DNA of 64,000 nucleotides, taken from contig NZ_AUHO01000007.1 of NCBI RefSeq assembly GCF_000423225.1, forward strand, positions 766,528-830,527, in the 5' to 3' direction. Below, in pieces: positions 8,111 to 16,486 of the stretch; position 1 is the stretch's first letter; each line of letters begins with the position of its first letter. The position numbers and the translations under genes were made by a program. Origin of the DNA: Kaistia adipata DSM 17808 (lineage in GTDB: Bacteria; Pseudomonadota; Alphaproteobacteria; Rhizobiales; Kaistiaceae). The notes beneath the pieces are model-generated. The model did no database searches. It was not told where the DNA came from and saw nothing but the letters and a program-made list of their open reading frames with translations.

Positions 8111-9187
8111 TTACTGCATGAGCGCGATCATGTCGCGGAAGATCTCCAGGTCGGCGCGCGCGTCGGCGAGCGACGTCTTGGGTGTCCGGCCTTCCGTGAC
8201 ATTGGTGTGGAAGTCACGCCATTCGACCCCGAAGGAATCGTAGCGCGTCGGGAAGCTCGTATCGGTCGATGTGCCGGCCGTGCCATGGCCCTTCAGCACG
8301 GTCAGCTTGGCCGGCAAATGGCGGATATAGGGCGTGTCGTAGGCGATGCGCAGGATCTCGGTCGGCGTCACGACTTCCACATGCGCGTCGAAATGCGGGA
8401 TCTGGTCGACGGCCGTCTCGAACTGGCAGACGAAATGGCCGTAGTCGAAGCTCGCCGTGATCACCCGGCCGCCATTGCGCTGCGTCGCGTTGAGGACGGC
8501 TTTCGGCCGGCCGAGCAGTTCGCGCATCGCCGAGATGTCGTGGCTGGAAAGGCCGAGCAGCAGGTTGTAGGCGGAGAACTTTGGTCCCTCGCCGACCCCG
8601 ACGGCGGCCTTTGCCGCGGCGCTCATGCGCTGCCGGCCCTCTTCGAGCAGCGCCTCGGGCACGTCCTTGCCGCGCGCGACGTTCGATGTCGAATTGATGA
8701 TCGACGCGTTCGGGCCGATGACGTCGTGCACGCGGGCCAGAAGGATGTCGCCGCGCCGGCTTTCGAGATGGCGGACCGCCTCGGTGAAGGCGGGGGCGTA
8801 GCGCCGCATGAAGCCGACCTGCACGGTGACGCCGGCCTTGGCGGCGGCGGCTTCGAGCGCGTCCGCCTCGGCCAGCGAGACGCAGTAGGGCTTCTCGATC
8901 AGCACGTGCTTGCCGGCCTCGATCGCAGCGATGGCGACTTCGGCGTGGTAGACGTTCGGGTTGGCGACGAGGACGGCGTCGACGTCGGCCGAAGCCACCA
9001 GGTCGCGATAGTCAGCGTAGCGGCCGGCTTCCGGCCACTGGCCGCCGACGGTCTCGAGCACCGAAGGGCTGACGTCGCAGAGCGCGGTGACGCGGAACAG
9101 ATCGGCGAGGTCGCGGAGCGCGGGCAGATGGATGACCTGCGCGACCTCGCCACAGCCGACGATGCCGACGCGGATTTGCTGGGACAC
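8111..9187 (-). CDS. Gfo/Idh/MocA-family NAD(P)-dependent oxidoreductase
   Basis: A 358-residue protein with an N-terminal Rossmann fold (GIVGCGEVAQVIHLPAL, residues 8-24), the family signature EKPYCVSLAEAD around residue 100, and a C-terminal alpha/beta domain. Members oxidise or reduce sugars, inositols and related polyols. Translation begins at GTG (9187) after AAGGAAA. It is the last gene of the LacI-ABC transporter group, 42 bases after the permease at 9230, so its substrate is probably the imported sugar or a derivative. The substrate cannot be told from sequence. Confidence 0.88.
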   Translation of the reverse strand: MSQQIRVGIVGCGEVAQVIHLPALRDLADLFRVTALCDVSPSVLETVGGQWPEAGRYADYRDLVASADVDAVLVANPNVYHAEVAIAAIEAGKHVLIEKPYCVSLAEADALEAAAAKAGVTVQVGFMRRYAPAFTEAVRHLESRRGDILLARVHDVIGPNASIINSTSNVARGKDVPEALLEEGRQRMSAAAKAAVGVGEGPKFSAYNLLLGLSSHDISAMRELLGRPKAVLNATQRNGGRVITASFDYGHFVCQFETAVDQIPHFDAHVEVVTPTEILRIAYDTPYIRHLPAKLTVLKGHGTAGTSTDTSFPTRYDSFGVEWRDFHTNVTEGRTPKTSLADARADLEIFRDMIALMQ

Positions 9188-9229
9188 GATGCGTTTCCTT
9201 GATTTTGTTGGTCTTGTTGGAGGACGGCG

Positions 9230-10066
9230 TCAGCCTTTGACGCCGCCGGAGACAGCCCCGTAGGTGATCCATTTCTGGATGCCGAGGAACAGTATGAAGG
9301 TCGGGATGACGGTGACCGTGGCGGCGGCCATCAAGCTCCCCCAGTCGGTCGAGTATTGCTGCATGAACATCGTGATGCCGACCGGCAGGGTCATGGCGTC
9401 CTGGTCACGCAGGAAGACGTTGGCGACGAAGAACTCGTTGTAGGAGAACAGGAACGAGAAGATGCCGATCGCCGCGAGGCCGGGGCCCGAGAGCGGCAGC
9501 ACGATGCGGACGAAGGCGCCGAAGCGCGAGCAGCCGTCGACCAGGGCCGCGTCTTCCAGCTCGCGCGGGATGGTGTCGAAGAAGGCCCGCGCCATCCAGG
9601 TCGCGAAGGGCAGGTGCACCACTGTGTAGAGAATGATCACTGACCACGGGCTGTTGATCAGGCCGAGCGAGCGGAACAGCATGAACAGCGGGATCAGCGC
9701 CAGGATGATCGGGAACATCTGGACGACGAAGAGCGCCCGCGAATAGCCGGTGATCAGCCGGCCGCGGAAGCGCGAGAGCGCGTAGCCAGCCAGCGCCGCG
9801 ATGGCCGCGCTGGTGATCGTGCTGACGCCCGAGACGGTGAACGAGTTCCAGAGGAAGGTCCAGAAATTCGTCCGCTCGTTCAGATAGCGATAGTTCGCGA
9901 GCGTCAGGTCGTGCGGCAGGATGCTCGTGCGGTTGACCAGTTGTTCCGTCGTCTGGAACGAGTTCATCACCATCAGGATGATCGGCAGGTTGATGACGAT
10001 GGTGATGACGACGAGCAGCCAGAACATCATCCAGCGCTTGCGGTTCGGGGAGGCAGAATGGGCCAT
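9230..10066 (-). CDS. Carbohydrate ABC transporter permease (MalG type)
   Basis: A 278-residue inner-membrane permease with six predicted helices and the EAA loop (EDAALVDGCSRFGAFVRIVLP) that docks on the ATPase. This is the CUT1 family that includes MalG and LacG. It lies one base after its partner permease at 10068, so the two are co-translated. It completes the MalF/MalG-type heterodimer of the sugar importer. Confidence 0.93.
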   Translation of the reverse strand: MAHSASPNRKRWMMFWLLVVITIVINLPIILMVMNSFQTTEQLVNRTSILPHDLTLANYRYLNERTNFWTFLWNSFTVSGVSTITSAAIAALAGYALSRFRGRLITGYSRALFVVQMFPIILALIPLFMLFRSLGLINSPWSVIILYTVVHLPFATWMARAFFDTIPRELEDAALVDGCSRFGAFVRIVLPLSGPGLAAIGIFSFLFSYNEFFVANVFLRDQDAMTLPVGITMFMQQYSTDWGSLMAAATVTVIPTFILFLGIQKWITYGAVSGGVKG

Positions 10067-10067
10067 G

Positions 10068-10985
10068 TCAGCGCTCCCTCTGGCGACGCAGCAGGATGAC
10101 GACGAGCACCATCAGGATCGCAAGCGTGATGAAGGAGACGGCGGAGCCGAGGCCGACATCGTTGCGCCCGAAGGTGTAGCGATAAGCGAGTAGGACGAGG
10201 TTCTCGGTCGCGTTGGCCGGCCCGCCCTGGGTCAAGAGCCATGGCGTGTCGAAGTCGTTGACCGTCCAGATCGTCATCAAGAGGCACAGCACGATCGAGA
10301 TGTTGCTGAGCTGCGGCAGTGTCACATAGCGGAACTGGTTCCAGCGCGAGGCGCCGTCGAGCGACGCGGCCTCGTAGAGGCTGCGGTCGATGCCCTGCAG
10401 CGCGGCGAGCAGCGACAGCATCATGAAGGGGAAGGAGCGCCAGATCTTAATGGCGATGACGGCGGCGATCGCCCAGTGCTCGTCGCTCAGGAAGTAGATC
10501 GGGCTGCCGCCGAATAGGCCGATGATCTGGTTGAAGAGGGCGTGCTGGTCGGCCATCATCCAGCGCCAGCTGACGATCGAGACGATCGACGGCACGATCC
10601 ACGGCAGAAGCAGCGCGACGCGGAAGAAGCCGCGGAACGGCACGTCCTGGTTCATCAGCAGCGCCAATCCGAGGCCGAGCACATAGCACCCGATCACGTT
10701 GAAGACGGCGAAGATCAAGCTGAACCACAGCGCGTGCAGGAAGTCCGCCGACTGCAGCAGGCGGATGTAGTTGTCGAACCCGACGAACTTGCCGGTCTTG
10801 AGCAGCGAGCCGGTCGTGAACCCGTAATAGAACCCGGTCAGCATCGGATAGGCGATGACCGCGAGCATCAGGAAGATCGACGGCGCGAGCAGACAGAAGG
10901 GGAGGGAGTTGCCCGAGCGCAGCCACTCCCTGGCGCTTGCGCGCCAGGTCGTGGTTTCGCCGGCAGGCAGGGGCCGGACCGACAC
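10068..10985 (-). CDS. Carbohydrate ABC transporter permease (MalF type)
   Basis: A 305-residue permease, partner of the MalG-type protein at 9230. Six hydrophobic spans are visible with the EAA motif EAASLDGASRWNQFRYVTLPQL. The start is GTG at 10985 after AAGGA, four bases past the binding-protein stop. No ABC ATPase gene is present in the group, so a shared ATPase from elsewhere in the genome must energise it; shared MsmK/MsmX-type ATPases are known for CUT1 systems. Confidence 0.93.
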   Translation of the reverse strand: MSVRPLPAGETTTWRASAREWLRSGNSLPFCLLAPSIFLMLAVIAYPMLTGFYYGFTTGSLLKTGKFVGFDNYIRLLQSADFLHALWFSLIFAVFNVIGCYVLGLGLALLMNQDVPFRGFFRVALLLPWIVPSIVSIVSWRWMMADQHALFNQIIGLFGGSPIYFLSDEHWAIAAVIAIKIWRSFPFMMLSLLAALQGIDRSLYEAASLDGASRWNQFRYVTLPQLSNISIVLCLLMTIWTVNDFDTPWLLTQGGPANATENLVLLAYRYTFGRNDVGLGSAVSFITLAILMVLVVILLRRQRER

Positions 10986-10989
10986 GTGA

Positions 10990-12279
10990 CTATTCCTTCA
11001 GGATCGACTTGAGACGTGCCTCGGCCGTATCGACGACCTGGTCGATCGGCTTGCCCTGCCAGAGTTCCTGCGCGAAGGCCTGCATGGCGCCTTCGCCTTC
11101 GAGATCATTGAGTGCGGGGAAGATGCCGGACGCATGGGTGGCGGTCGTCTTGCCGATCGGCACATACTGCTCCAGCACGAAGGCGCGCGCCTGGTCGTTC
11201 TTGAAGTAGTCGTTGGCCGCGATCGAGGCGCGGGTTGGCAACTGGCCGGACTGGCCCTTGGTCCAGAGCGGCAGCTGGTTCTTCGACCACCATTTCAGGA
11301 AGGTCTTGGTCTCTTCCGGATGCTTGGTCTGTTCATAGACCATGATGTTGTTGACCCAGAAGATCGTGCCCTTGTCGCCATGCATGCCGGCGAGCGGCGG
11401 CACAACGCCGATATTGGCGGCCTGGTCGCCGGCCTGGGCAATCAGGCCCGGGCCGTCGAGCGTGAAGGCGGCCTGGCCCCGGTTGAAGGCGGCACGGCGG
11501 TCGTCACTGTTGTAGCCGGTGCTGGCCGGGCTGACGGAGCCGTCGGCGACCATGCCGGCGAGGGCGTCGAACGCCTCCTTGTTGCGCTCGTTGCGGAGGT
11601 CGAGCTTGCGATCGGCGGTGAACAGGCCGCCGCCATTGTTGAGAAGAGCGCTGTAGAGGAAGTGCGACCCGCCGGTGTCACCGGAGGCGACGATGCCGTA
11701 GCGGCCGTCCTTGGTGGTGGCCTTGGCGGCGGCGCGCAGTTCCTCCCACGTGGTCGGAACCTTCAGGCCGGCCTGTTCCAAAAGGTCCTTGCGGTAGAAC
11801 CAGACGCGGATGTCGATACCCCAGGGCAGCGCCACGTAATGGTCGTCATAGCGTAGCGTGTCGACGGTGTTCGGCAGGAAGTCGGCGAGTTCGCCGTCCG
11901 CCTTCAGCTCCTCGATGACGTCGTCGATCGGTCGGATCGCGCCCTGGTCATAGAGCTGCACGGCCTGGTAGCCGGCGCCGGTCGACAGGTCCGGCGCCGT
12001 GCCGGAGCTGATTGCGGTCACGAAGGTCTGATACCAGTTGTTCCAGGGGACGGAGCGGTACTCGACCTGGATGCCCGGGTTTTCCTTGTTGAACTGGGCT
12101 ACGAGCTCCTTGGCCGAGTCGATATATTCGGGAGGCCCCCAGATCATGTCCCAGAAGTTCAGCTTCACGGTCTCCTGCGCCTGAGCGGCGAGCGGCGAAA
12201 GACTGATGAAAGCAGCGGTAGCAAGGCGCACAAAGACCCGTGCCCTGCCCCGGCGGGGGGCATTGCCAAACAACTTCAT
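10990..12279 (-). CDS. Carbohydrate ABC transporter substrate-binding protein
   Basis: A 429-residue family 1 extracellular solute-binding protein (MalE/UgpB-like). A signal peptide (hydrophobic stretch VRLATAAFISLSPLAAQAQ near residues 18-36) is followed by VKLNFWDMIWGPPEYIDSAKELV and the typical two-lobe pattern. It captures a sugar or oligosaccharide in the periplasm. It starts 123 bases downstream of the lacI-type gene and is followed by the two permeases. The ligand is unknown. Confidence 0.93.
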   Translation of the reverse strand: MKLFGNAPRRGRARVFVRLATAAFISLSPLAAQAQETVKLNFWDMIWGPPEYIDSAKELVAQFNKENPGIQVEYRSVPWNNWYQTFVTAISSGTAPDLSTGAGYQAVQLYDQGAIRPIDDVIEELKADGELADFLPNTVDTLRYDDHYVALPWGIDIRVWFYRKDLLEQAGLKVPTTWEELRAAAKATTKDGRYGIVASGDTGGSHFLYSALLNNGGGLFTADRKLDLRNERNKEAFDALAGMVADGSVSPASTGYNSDDRRAAFNRGQAAFTLDGPGLIAQAGDQAANIGVVPPLAGMHGDKGTIFWVNNIMVYEQTKHPEETKTFLKWWSKNQLPLWTKGQSGQLPTRASIAANDYFKNDQARAFVLEQYVPIGKTTATHASGIFPALNDLEGEGAMQAFAQELWQGKPIDQVVDTAEARLKSILKE

Positions 12280-12402
12280 AGCGTTTCCTTCTCTAGACGA
12301 TGATTATTCTTGGTCTTCGGAGATCCTATGGGGTGGTCGTGCCTCCTTTCCGTTCGGGTTGATCGGTTCTTGCCGGTCAAGGCCCTCCACAGCGTGTTGG
12401 CG

Positions 12403-13458
12403 CTAGCCGCGGAGGGGAGCGGTCGAGTTGCGGACGATCAGATGCGGCGACAGGATGATGGTCTGGGGCTCGACGCCGGAGTTGTCGATCTGCGTCAGGG
12501 CGAGCTGCAGCGCTGTCTTGCCGAGCTCGGTCATCGGCTGGGCCACGGAGGTCAGCCGGGGGGCCAGGATGCGGGCCGTGGTGTCGTCGAAGCCGACGAC
12601 GGACATGTCGTCGGGAATGCGGAGATTGGCCTCGTAGAGTGCCTGCAGGGCGCCGGCGGCGAGCACGTCGCAACCCGTGAAGATCGCGGTCGGGCGCTCG
12701 GGTAGTTCCAGTAGCGCCTTCATGGCGCGATAGCCGGCGATGTTGATGCCGTTGTCGGGCTCGTAATATCGCCCGAGCCAGATCAGCTTCTCGTCGATGC
12801 TGGCGCCGACGCCGGCGAGCGCGTCGCGATAGGCGTCGAGCCGTTCCTCCTCGACGGAGCGCGGGCGGCGGCTGGAGCGCGGATGCAGGTCGGGATCGCC
12901 GCCGATGAAGGCGATGCGACGATGCCCGAGCTGCAGAAGATGTGCCATGCCGGCGGCGGCACCGGCGTAGTTGTCGACCAGGACGGCGTCCGTATCGGCC
13001 GTCAAGTCGCGCTCGATCTGCACCACCGGCATGGCCGCGGCCCGCAGCATGGCAAGGCTTTGCGGATCGCGTGGGTAGGTGAAGATGACGGCGTCGACCC
13101 GGCGCTCGATGAACTGCTCGACGCCGGCCCGCTCATGCGCGTCGCTGCCGTCCTGATTGTACAGGAACGTTTTGTAGCCATGGGCCAGCCCCTCCCGCTC
13201 GATCGAGCGGGCGACATGCGCGAAGAAGGGGTTCTGCGTGAACTCGGCCGTGATGTGGCCGATCGTGTAGGTGCGCTGCGTCCTGAGGCTGCGGGCCATC
13301 ACGTTCGGCCGGTAGCCGGTTAGCCGTACCGCTTCCTCGACCCGCAGGCGCGTCTCTTCGCCGACATAGCCGCCAGCACTGAGGACGCGGGCGACGGTGG
13401 CGCGGGAAACGCCGGCTTCGCGGGCGACATCCAGGAGCGTGGCAGATCTCGGCTTCAT
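12403..13458 (-). CDS. LacI-family transcriptional regulator of the sugar transport operon
   Basis: A 351-residue LacI/GalR regulator. The N-terminal DNA-binding domain reads SATLLDVAREAGVSRATVARVLS (about residues 4-27), followed by the hinge helix region and a periplasmic-binding-protein-like effector domain. I take ATG 13458, preceded by GGAG, over an in-frame ATG at 13485, because the latter lies on top of an operator-like repeat (13470-13509). It is first in line with the binding protein, permeases and oxidoreductase on the minus strand. It probably represses itself and the operon and responds to the transported sugar (inference). Confidence 0.93.
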   Translation of the reverse strand: MKPRSATLLDVAREAGVSRATVARVLSAGGYVGEETRLRVEEAVRLTGYRPNVMARSLRTQRTYTIGHITAEFTQNPFFAHVARSIEREGLAHGYKTFLYNQDGSDAHERAGVEQFIERRVDAVIFTYPRDPQSLAMLRAAAMPVVQIERDLTADTDAVLVDNYAGAAAGMAHLLQLGHRRIAFIGGDPDLHPRSSRRPRSVEEERLDAYRDALAGVGASIDEKLIWLGRYYEPDNGINIAGYRAMKALLELPERPTAIFTGCDVLAAGALQALYEANLRIPDDMSVVGFDDTTARILAPRLTSVAQPMTELGKTALQLALTQIDNSGVEPQTIILSPHLIVRNSTAPLRG

Positions 13459-13469
13459 GGAAACTCCGC

Positions 13470-13509
13470 ATGAGATCGATCTCACATCAATATGAGATCG
13501 ATCTCACAT
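13470..13509. promoter_or_regulatory. Tandem LacI-type operators
   Basis: Two identical 18-base copies of ATGAGATCGATCTCACAT lie at 13470-13487 and 13492-13509, 22 bp apart. Each holds the perfect 14-base palindrome TGAGATCGATCTCA with a central CG, as expected for a LacI-family site. They are directly upstream of the lacI-type gene. The two-turn spacing suggests cooperative binding of two dimers or a tetramer. Confidence 0.75.
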
Positions 13510-13887
13510 GGAGTGCAAACGGAATCTGGTCGGTCGATGCGGGTCACGCGAAAGGCCGTGTCGACGAACACCGGGCACATGGTGGCGCGATCGAGAGCGG
13601 TTTCCGTGACTGGATCGCCGCTTCGGGTTAGCCGGTCATGCCCAAACCGGTCTGCCCATCCGAGCAGGGCGGCATTGCCGGGATCGTCGGGCAACGCAGG
13701 TCGGTTGGCGCTACGTCATCAGCCCGCTTGTCGCCGATCCGCTTCTCGTGTCCCTTCTCGGTGGCGCGATGCTTCTCGGGAGGACCGATTCGCAGCGCCG
13801 GGCCATGCGGCCGGCTCCGCCGCGGACGACGTCGTCGCGGGGAGGGCGCAGGGCCCGTGCTCCTACTCTGACCATGGACGTTGAATC
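13510..13887. other. Intergenic region between the lacI-type gene and the aldo/keto reductase gene
   Basis: About 380 bases without a convincing gene. Short open frames exist on both strands but have no recognisable domain and no ribosome site. The left edge borders the operators at 13470-13509. It must hold the promoter of the gene at 13888. Confidence 0.5.
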
Positions 13888-14916
13888 GTGAAAGCCTCTG
13901 ACAAGAAGCATCTCAAGCGCTCGAACATCGACCTGACCCTGCTCGGCCTCGGTACCGCGCCTTTCGGCGGCCTCTATGCGCCGGTCGCGCTTGCCGACGC
14001 CGAGGGCGCGATGCAGGCCGCCTGGGACGCGGGCCTGCGCTATTTCGACAGCGCGCCGATGTACGGCCTCGGTCGTTCGGAGCACCTGATGGGCCATTTC
14101 CTGCGCGAGCAGGATCCGGAAAGCTTCCGCGTTTCGACCAAGGTCGGTCGCCTGATGAGCTTCGACCGTCCGGGTCGCGTACTGCCGCCGGAAGCGCCGA
14201 AGAACGAGTTCGATTCCGGCTGGAGCAACGGCCTGCCGTTCCGCGAGGTGTTCGACTACTCCTACGACGCGATCCTGCGTTCCTATGACGATAGCCGCCA
14301 GCGCACCGGCCTTGGCCGTCTCGACATCCTGTTCCTGCACGATATCGGCCGCGTCACGCATGGCGAACTGCACGACCATCACTGGAATGCGCTGACCAAG
14401 GGCGGCGGCTTCAAGGCGCTGGGCGAGCTGAAGGCGGCGGGCCTGATCGCCGGCTTCGGCCTCGGCGTCAACGAATGGCAGGTGATCCGCGACGCCATGC
14501 AGGAGGCCGATCTCGATGTCTGCCTGCTGGCGGGCCGCTACACCCTGCTCGACGGCGATGCGGCCGAGACCTTCCTGCCGCTGGCGAAGAAGCACGACGT
14601 CGACCTGGTGATCGGTGGCGTCTTCAACTCCGGCATCCTGGCGTCGACCTCGGGCCGCAAGAAGTTCAACTATGTCGACGCGCCGGCCGAGATCCTCGCC
14701 AAGGTCGACAAGCTGGAGGCCGTCTGCCGCCGCTTCGACGTGCCGCTGCCGGCCGCCGCGATCCAGTATCCGCTGCGCCACCCGGCCTCCACCGTGGTGG
14801 TGATCGGCGCCAAGACGGCGGCGCAGGTAAAGGGCAATGTCGAGTGGTTCGAGCGCGACATTCCCGAGGAGCTCTGGACCACGCTCGAGGCCGAAGGCCT
14901 CATCCCGGCGATCTGA
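13888..14916 (+). CDS. Aldo/keto reductase (sugar dehydrogenase-like)
   Basis: A 342-residue NAD(P)-dependent TIM-barrel oxidoreductase starting with GTG. The opening TLLGLGTAPFGGLY, the FDSAPMYGLGRSEHLMG block (catalytic Asp and Tyr) and FRVSTKVGRL (catalytic Lys) are typical. The subgroup with this opening includes D-threo-aldose 1-dehydrogenase/L-fucose dehydrogenase and pyridoxal 4-dehydrogenase. Being divergent from the LacI-controlled importer, a role in oxidising the imported aldose at C1 is likely (inference). A strong hairpin terminator follows at 14937. Confidence 0.88.
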   Translation: MKASDKKHLKRSNIDLTLLGLGTAPFGGLYAPVALADAEGAMQAAWDAGLRYFDSAPMYGLGRSEHLMGHFLREQDPESFRVSTKVGRLMSFDRPGRVLPPEAPKNEFDSGWSNGLPFREVFDYSYDAILRSYDDSRQRTGLGRLDILFLHDIGRVTHGELHDHHWNALTKGGGFKALGELKAAGLIAGFGLGVNEWQVIRDAMQEADLDVCLLAGRYTLLDGDAAETFLPLAKKHDVDLVIGGVFNSGILASTSGRKKFNYVDAPAEILAKVDKLEAVCRRFDVPLPAAAIQYPLRHPASTVVVIGAKTAAQVKGNVEWFERDIPEELWTTLEAEGLIPAI

Positions 14917-14936
14917 GCCGGCTCGATCGAAACGAG

Positions 14937-14960
14937 AAACGGGCCCCGAGGGGCCCGTTT
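14937..14960. terminator. Bidirectional hairpin terminator
   Basis: An 11-base perfect inverted repeat, AAACGGGCCCC then GA then GGGGCCCGTTT. It lies between the convergent genes at 13888-14916 and 14986-16440. The A-run on one side and T-run on the other let it work in both directions. Confidence 0.85.
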
Positions 14961-14985
14961 CAGTTCGGTGATTCTTGCGGAAGCC

Positions 14986-16440
14986 TCAGCGATCGAGGCC
15001 GCCGACGAAGAGGTACTTCTTCTCGACGAATTCCTCGATGCCGTGATGCGAGCCCTCGCGGGAGTTGCCGCTCTCCTTGACGCCGCCGAACGGCGCCAGC
15101 TCGGTCGAGATCAGGCCGGAATTGATGCCGACCATGCCGTATTCGAGCGCCTCGCCGACGCGGAAGATGCGGCCGATGTCGCGGGTATAGAGGTAGGCGG
15201 CGAGGCCGAACTCGGTGTCGTTCGCCTTGGCGACCACCTCGGCCTCGTCGTCGAAGACGAACACCGGTGCCAGCGGACCGAAGGTCTCTTCGCCCGCCAC
15301 CTGCATGGTCTCGTCGACGCCGGAAAGCAGCGTCGGCTCGAAGAAGGTGCCGCCGCGGGCATGCCGCTTGCCGCCGACGAGCGTCCGGGCGCCCTTCGAA
15401 AGCGCATCGGCGATGTGCTCCTCGATCTTCTCGACCGCCTTCTCGTTGATCAGCGGCCCGAGCTGCACGTTCTCGCTCGCCCCGTCGCCGACCTGCAGCG
15501 CCGCGACGGCGGCGGCGAGCTTCTCGGTGAAAGCCGCCTCGACGCCGCGCTGGACATAGATGCGGTTGGTGCAGACGCAGGTCTGACCGGCATTGCGGAA
15601 CTTCGACAGGATCGCGCCCTCGACGGCCGCGTCGAGATCGGCGTCATCGAAGACGATGAAGGGCGCGTTGCCGCCAAGCTCCAGCGCCACCTTCTTCACC
15701 GTACCTGCCGATTGCCGCATCAGCTGCTTGCCGACCTCGGTCGAGCCGGTGAAGCCGACGATGCGGATGGCGGGATGCGAGGTCAGCACCTCGCCGATCG
15801 GCCGCGCCGGGCCGGTGACGACATTGAGCACGCCCGCCGGCAGGCCCGCGCGTGCGGCGAGTTCCGCCAGCGCCAGCGCCGTCAGCGGCGTCTCGCCGGC
15901 CGGCTTCAGCACGACGGTGCAGCCGGCGGCGATCGCCGGGCCGACCTTGCGGGTGATCATCGCAGCCGGGAAGTTCCACGGCGTGATCGCCGCGACGACG
16001 CCCGTCGGCTGGCGCAGCACCAGGATGCGGCCGTCGGCGCGGTGGCTCGGCAGCGTCTCGCCGGCGATCCGCTTCGCCTCCTCGGCGTAGAACTCGACGT
16101 AAGCCGCGGCGTAGTCGATCTCGCCCTTCGCCTCGGCGAGCGGCTTGCCCTGCTCCGAGGTCAGGATCAGCGCCAGGTCGTCGCGGTTTTCGACGATCAG
16201 GTCGAACCAGCGGCGCAGGATGTTGGCGCGATCCTTGGCGACGCGCGCCGCCCACGGCCGGAAGGCGCGCTCAGCCGCCTCGACGGCCTCGGTCGCTTCC
16301 TGCGTGCCGAAGGCGGGCACCCGCGCCAGCTCCGCGCCCGTCGCCGGATTGGTGACGGGCGTCTCGCCGTCCCCGACGAAGACGCCGTCGACGTAGCACT
16401 GGGTCCGCAGGAGCGAGGGATCGTTCAGGGGCAGGCTCAT
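14986..16440 (-). CDS. gabD: NAD(P)-dependent succinate-semialdehyde dehydrogenase
   Basis: A 484-residue aldehyde dehydrogenase of the GabD type, which oxidises succinate semialdehyde to succinate as the last step of GABA catabolism. The NAD site (ITPWNFPAAMITRK), the catalytic glutamate in ALELGGNAPFIVFDDADLD, the nucleophile in NAGQTCVCTNR, and EETFGPLAPVF are all present; ELGGNAPFIVFDDADLDAA is characteristic of GabD. It follows the ureohydrolase (gap 46 bases) on the same strand, which suggests a route from a guanidino or amine compound to succinate. Glutarate semialdehyde is an alternative substrate. Confidence 0.9.
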   Translation of the reverse strand: MSLPLNDPSLLRTQCYVDGVFVGDGETPVTNPATGAELARVPAFGTQEATEAVEAAERAFRPWAARVAKDRANILRRWFDLIVENRDDLALILTSEQGKPLAEAKGEIDYAAAYVEFYAEEAKRIAGETLPSHRADGRILVLRQPTGVVAAITPWNFPAAMITRKVGPAIAAGCTVVLKPAGETPLTALALAELAARAGLPAGVLNVVTGPARPIGEVLTSHPAIRIVGFTGSTEVGKQLMRQSAGTVKKVALELGGNAPFIVFDDADLDAAVEGAILSKFRNAGQTCVCTNRIYVQRGVEAAFTEKLAAAVAALQVGDGASENVQLGPLINEKAVEKIEEHIADALSKGARTLVGGKRHARGGTFFEPTLLSGVDETMQVAGEETFGPLAPVFVFDDEAEVVAKANDTEFGLAAYLYTRDIGRIFRVGEALEYGMVGINSGLISTELAPFGGVKESGNSREGSHHGIEEFVEKKYLFVGGLDR

Positions 16441-16486
16441 CGGGCGTCCTCGTGACAGGGAAGGGGAGTGGCTGGGCGGGAAGGAA

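Noticed and set aside
13510..13887. Small gene between the lacI-type and aldo/keto reductase genes
   Set aside because: Open frames on both strands lack domains and ribosome sites; one overlaps the operator repeats.
14968..16455. Long plus-strand frame opposite gabD
   Set aside because: Antisense shadow of an aldehyde dehydrogenase with complete motifs; product has no recognisable fold.
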